A stretch of 8,549 nucleotides of DNA from an uncultured Anaerovibrio sp. (GTDB taxonomy: Bacteria > Bacillota > Negativicutes > Selenomonadales > Selenomonadaceae), in the NCBI GenBank assembly GCA_902785445.1, contig CACZYN010000068.1:1-8549 (forward strand), written 5' to 3'. The notes under the pieces are model-generated. The model did no database searches. It was not told the DNA's origin and worked only from the letters and a program-made list of their open reading frames with translations. Position 1 is the first letter of the stretch. Each line of letters opens with the position of its first letter. This document shows positions 6,208 through 8,549 of the stretch, piece by piece. Made by a program: the position numbers and the translations under genes.

Positions 6208-6243
6208 TAACCGTAGTTTAAAGAGAGAGATGGGATATTTTAT

Positions 6244-8514
6244 ATGACAGGCATTATACAAAATATACGAAAACGCAATGGAGATATAGTCCCATTTCTG
6301 CCGCGAAAAATTACTGATGCAATCCGCAAGGCTAATCTGGAGTCCATCGATGATACTTTTTCACAAAAGATCCTGGACCGCCTCACCAAAGAGGTAGAAA
6401 AGGCCATTGAGGATAAGGATATTCCTACTGTGGAATACATTCAGGATGCGGTAGAAAAGGTACTTATCCGCAACAATTTCGCCAGCACCGCCAAGTCCTA
6501 TATCCTGTATCGGGCTGAGCATACCAAAATCCGGGAAGCTCAGGGGAGCCTGATGGATATTTACGAGGAGCTTACCTTTAAGACCTCGGCTGATGCGGAC
6601 ATTAAGCGGGAAAACGCCAATATCGATGCTGATACCGCCATGGGCACCATGCTCAAGTACGGTTCTGAGGGATCGAAGTATTACATCGATCATTACATCC
6701 TGCCAAAGGATATTGCTGCTGCCCATATTGACGGCGACATCCATATCCACGACAAGGACTTTTACATGCTGACGGAAACCTGCTGTCAGATCGATCTGAT
6801 TAAGCTGTTTACCGATGGTTTTTCCACAGGACATGGATTCCTCAGGGAACCAAACGGCATTCGCTCCTATGCAGCTCTGGGATGTATCGCCATTCAGGCT
6901 AATCAAAATGAAATGCACGGTGGACAGTCCATTCCAAACTTTGATTACGCTATGGCTCCGGGTGTCGCCAAGACTTTCCGCAAGGAATATTTCAGGTCTT
7001 TGGCCGCCTTCTTTACAGCTGTATTCAACATCAATCATTCCGATGCCAAATTATTGGCCGAGGAAATTCAGCGTTGTATTCCGATAGAAATCGCCTTGGG
7101 CAAAACTGACGAATACAAGCAATATTTGGTAGACTTCCTGCCTTTCCATCAGGAAAGTCATAACTATCAGCCTATTTCGGCCAATCAGGCGGAACGGGCT
7201 CATAATTATGCTGTCACCACAGCAGTAGATGCTACAGAAGATGCAACTTATCAGGCTATGGAGGCCTTTATACATAATCTGAACACCATGAATTCCCGGG
7301 CCGGCGCTCAGGTACCATTCAGCTCGGTAAATTATGGTACAGACACCTCCCCAGAGGGACGTATGGTTATCCGGAATTTACTGAAAGCCACTGATGCCGG
7401 ACTGGGTAATGGTGAAACGCCAATCTTCCCAGTACAGATCTTCAAGGTAAAAGAGGATGTAAATTACAACCGCCATGATCCGAATTATGATCTGTTCCAG
7501 CAGGCCATTCGGACTTCTGCCAAGCGGCTCTTTCCAAATTTCAGTTTTTTGGATGCTCCATTTAATCTTCAATATTATAAGAAGGGTGATTATAACACCG
7601 AGGTTGCTTATATGGGTTGTCGGACCAGAGTCATGGGCAATACTTATGACAAGGACCGTCAGGTTACCTGCGGCCGTGGCAATCTCAGCTTTACCAGTAT
7701 CAACCTGCCTCGCCTGGCTCTAAAGGCCAAGAAAGACCTGAAGGTGTTCTACCGGGAGCTGGACAGCATCATTGAGCTGGTGTTCCGTCAGTTGTTGCAC
7801 CGCTTCAAGATACAGTGTAACAAAACTGTTCGCAATTATCCGTTCCTCATGGGACAGGGCATTTGGATTGATTCCGAAAAGCTTCGTCTGGACGACAGTG
7901 TAGCTGAAGTATTAAAGCATGGAACCTTATCGGTGGGCTTTATTGGTTTGGCAGAATGTCTCACCGCCCTTATCGGTCGTCATCATGGTGAAACCGCCGA
8001 CGCACAAAAGCTGGGTCTGGAAATTATCGGTCACATGCGTAAGCGCATGGATGAAAAATCCCAGCAGACAGGCCTTAATTTCACCCTGCTGGCCACTCCG
8101 GCTGAGGGTCTCAGCGGACGGTTTGTCCGTCTTGACCGTAAGGAATACGGCAACGTAATTGGTGTAACCGACAAGGACTATTACACCAACAGTTTCCATG
8201 TGCCGGTAAACTATTCCATAGCAGCAGCCAACAAGCTGGAAATCGAAGGTCCATATCATGCTTTGACCAACGCCGGCCACATCAGCTATGTGGAAATGGA
8301 CGGAGACCCATCCAAGAATTTGAAGGCCTTTGAGGCTATTGTTCGGTGCATGCATGACAACGGTATCGGTTATGGCTCCGTAAATCATCCAGTAGACCGG
8401 GATCCAATTTGCGGCTATAACGGTATTATTTATGATGTATGCCCACGGTGTGGCCGTTCGGAAGCCGCCCATAAATATCGTCGGGTAGTACAACGGGCCA
8501 AGGCCATGGATTAA
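6244..8514 (+). CDS. nrdD: Anaerobic (class III) ribonucleoside-triphosphate reductase, lacking the glycyl-radical loop
   Basis: A 756-residue NrdD. Class III reductases make dNTPs from NTPs under anoxia, using a glycyl radical installed by the NrdG activase. Residues 3-92 form an ATP-cone regulatory domain (IRKRNGDIVPF..., KITDAI). The barrel follows, with HIDGDIHIHD (161-170), NTMNSRAGAQVPFSS (347-361), the MGCR motif (457-460, probable thiyl-radical Cys459), GRGNLSFTSINLPR (477-490) and NHPVDRDPICGYNGIIYDVCPRCGR (714-738), which holds Zn-site cysteines 723, 733 and 736. After the last Cys the chain reads KYRRV and then ends as VQRAKAMD. In homologues RRV/RRI is followed at once by [CT]GYLxG and about 25 more residues; that radical-glycine segment is absent. 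There is no strong Shine-Dalgarno, only the purine tract 6219-6235. No nrdG is visible before the window ends. Identity is certain; activity as encoded is doubtful. Confidence 0.95.
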   Translation: MTGIIQNIRKRNGDIVPFLPRKITDAIRKANLESIDDTFSQKILDRLTKEVEKAIEDKDIPTVEYIQDAVEKVLIRNNFASTAKSYILYRAEHTKIREAQGSLMDIYEELTFKTSADADIKRENANIDADTAMGTMLKYGSEGSKYYIDHYILPKDIAAAHIDGDIHIHDKDFYMLTETCCQIDLIKLFTDGFSTGHGFLREPNGIRSYAALGCIAIQANQNEMHGGQSIPNFDYAMAPGVAKTFRKEYFRSLAAFFTAVFNINHSDAKLLAEEIQRCIPIEIALGKTDEYKQYLVDFLPFHQESHNYQPISANQAERAHNYAVTTAVDATEDATYQAMEAFIHNLNTMNSRAGAQVPFSSVNYGTDTSPEGRMVIRNLLKATDAGLGNGETPIFPVQIFKVKEDVNYNRHDPNYDLFQQAIRTSAKRLFPNFSFLDAPFNLQYYKKGDYNTEVAYMGCRTRVMGNTYDKDRQVTCGRGNLSFTSINLPRLALKAKKDLKVFYRELDSIIELVFRQLLHRFKIQCNKTVRNYPFLMGQGIWIDSEKLRLDDSVAEVLKHGTLSVGFIGLAECLTALIGRHHGETADAQKLGLEIIGHMRKRMDEKSQQTGLNFTLLATPAEGLSGRFVRLDRKEYGNVIGVTDKDYYTNSFHVPVNYSIAAANKLEIEGPYHALTNAGHISYVEMDGDPSKNLKAFEAIVRCMHDNGIGYGSVNHPVDRDPICGYNGIIYDVCPRCGRSEAAHKYRRVVQRAKAMD

Positions 8515-8549
8515 ATTGATTTGTTTTTTGGACTAATACATAAATTTAT

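Noticed and set aside
6361..7038. Open frame of 225 codons on the minus strand inside nrdD
   Set aside because: Antisense shadow of the ATP-cone and barrel coding sequence; composition is atypical for a protein and no domain is seen.
7927..8493. Long open frame of 188 codons on the minus strand inside nrdD
   Set aside because: It lies antisense to a strongly conserved gene, has no recognisable family features and is explained by the codon pattern of nrdD.
8455..8549. Simple frameshift as the cause of the short NrdD C-terminus
   Set aside because: The other two forward frames after 8455 do not encode a GYLxG motif or a typical NrdD tail, and the sequence after 8514 is AT-rich and non-coding in appearance.

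Overview
The window looks like a chromosomal piece of a strictly or facultatively anaerobic bacterium. The evidence is an oxygen-sensitive class III ribonucleotide reductase gene, strong AAGGAGG-type ribosome binding sites and moderate GC content. A Firmicutes-type genome, perhaps a Selenomonas-like Negativicute, is my best guess; it rests on overall protein flavour, not on a marker gene.

Layout, left to right. (1) 1-604, minus: N-terminal 201 residues of an AAA/ABC-type ATPase, cut by the window edge. (2) 787-2852, minus: a two-gene type II restriction-modification operon. A HindVP-like restriction endonuclease comes first, followed 14 bp later by a C5-cytosine methyltransferase, with a recognisable promoter (2925-2953) and a rho-independent terminator (728-750). 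This block and the ATPase gene are visibly more AT-rich than the housekeeping genes to the right, which fits an acquired defence island. (3) 3194-3469, minus: the C-terminal remnant of an Rpn/PD-(D/E)XK 'putative transposase' family protein, followed by a large terminator hairpin. It abuts the 3' end of deoB with a GTGA overlap. (4) 3466-4644, minus: intact deoB, phosphopentomutase. (5) 4839-5975, plus, divergent from deoB: a MscS-family mechanosensitive channel with its own terminator. (6) 6244-8514, plus: nrdD, anaerobic ribonucleoside-triphosphate reductase. Its leader is rich in regulatory sites: a near-consensus sigma70 promoter, two NrdR boxes 32 bp apart (one inside the promoter), a perfect DnaA box and a 14-bp palindrome.

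Main points of interest. The encoded NrdD ends right where the glycyl-radical loop should begin: the Zn-site cysteines and an RRV are present, but no GYLxG motif is found in any forward frame before the window ends. This suggests an in-frame loss of the radical glycine, or a radical domain supplied in trans. The Rpn remnant keeps a strong internal Shine-Dalgarno and ATG, so it could make an orphan small C-terminal protein like the intragenic RpnS antitoxins. No tRNA, rRNA, CRISPR array or complete insertion sequence was seen.
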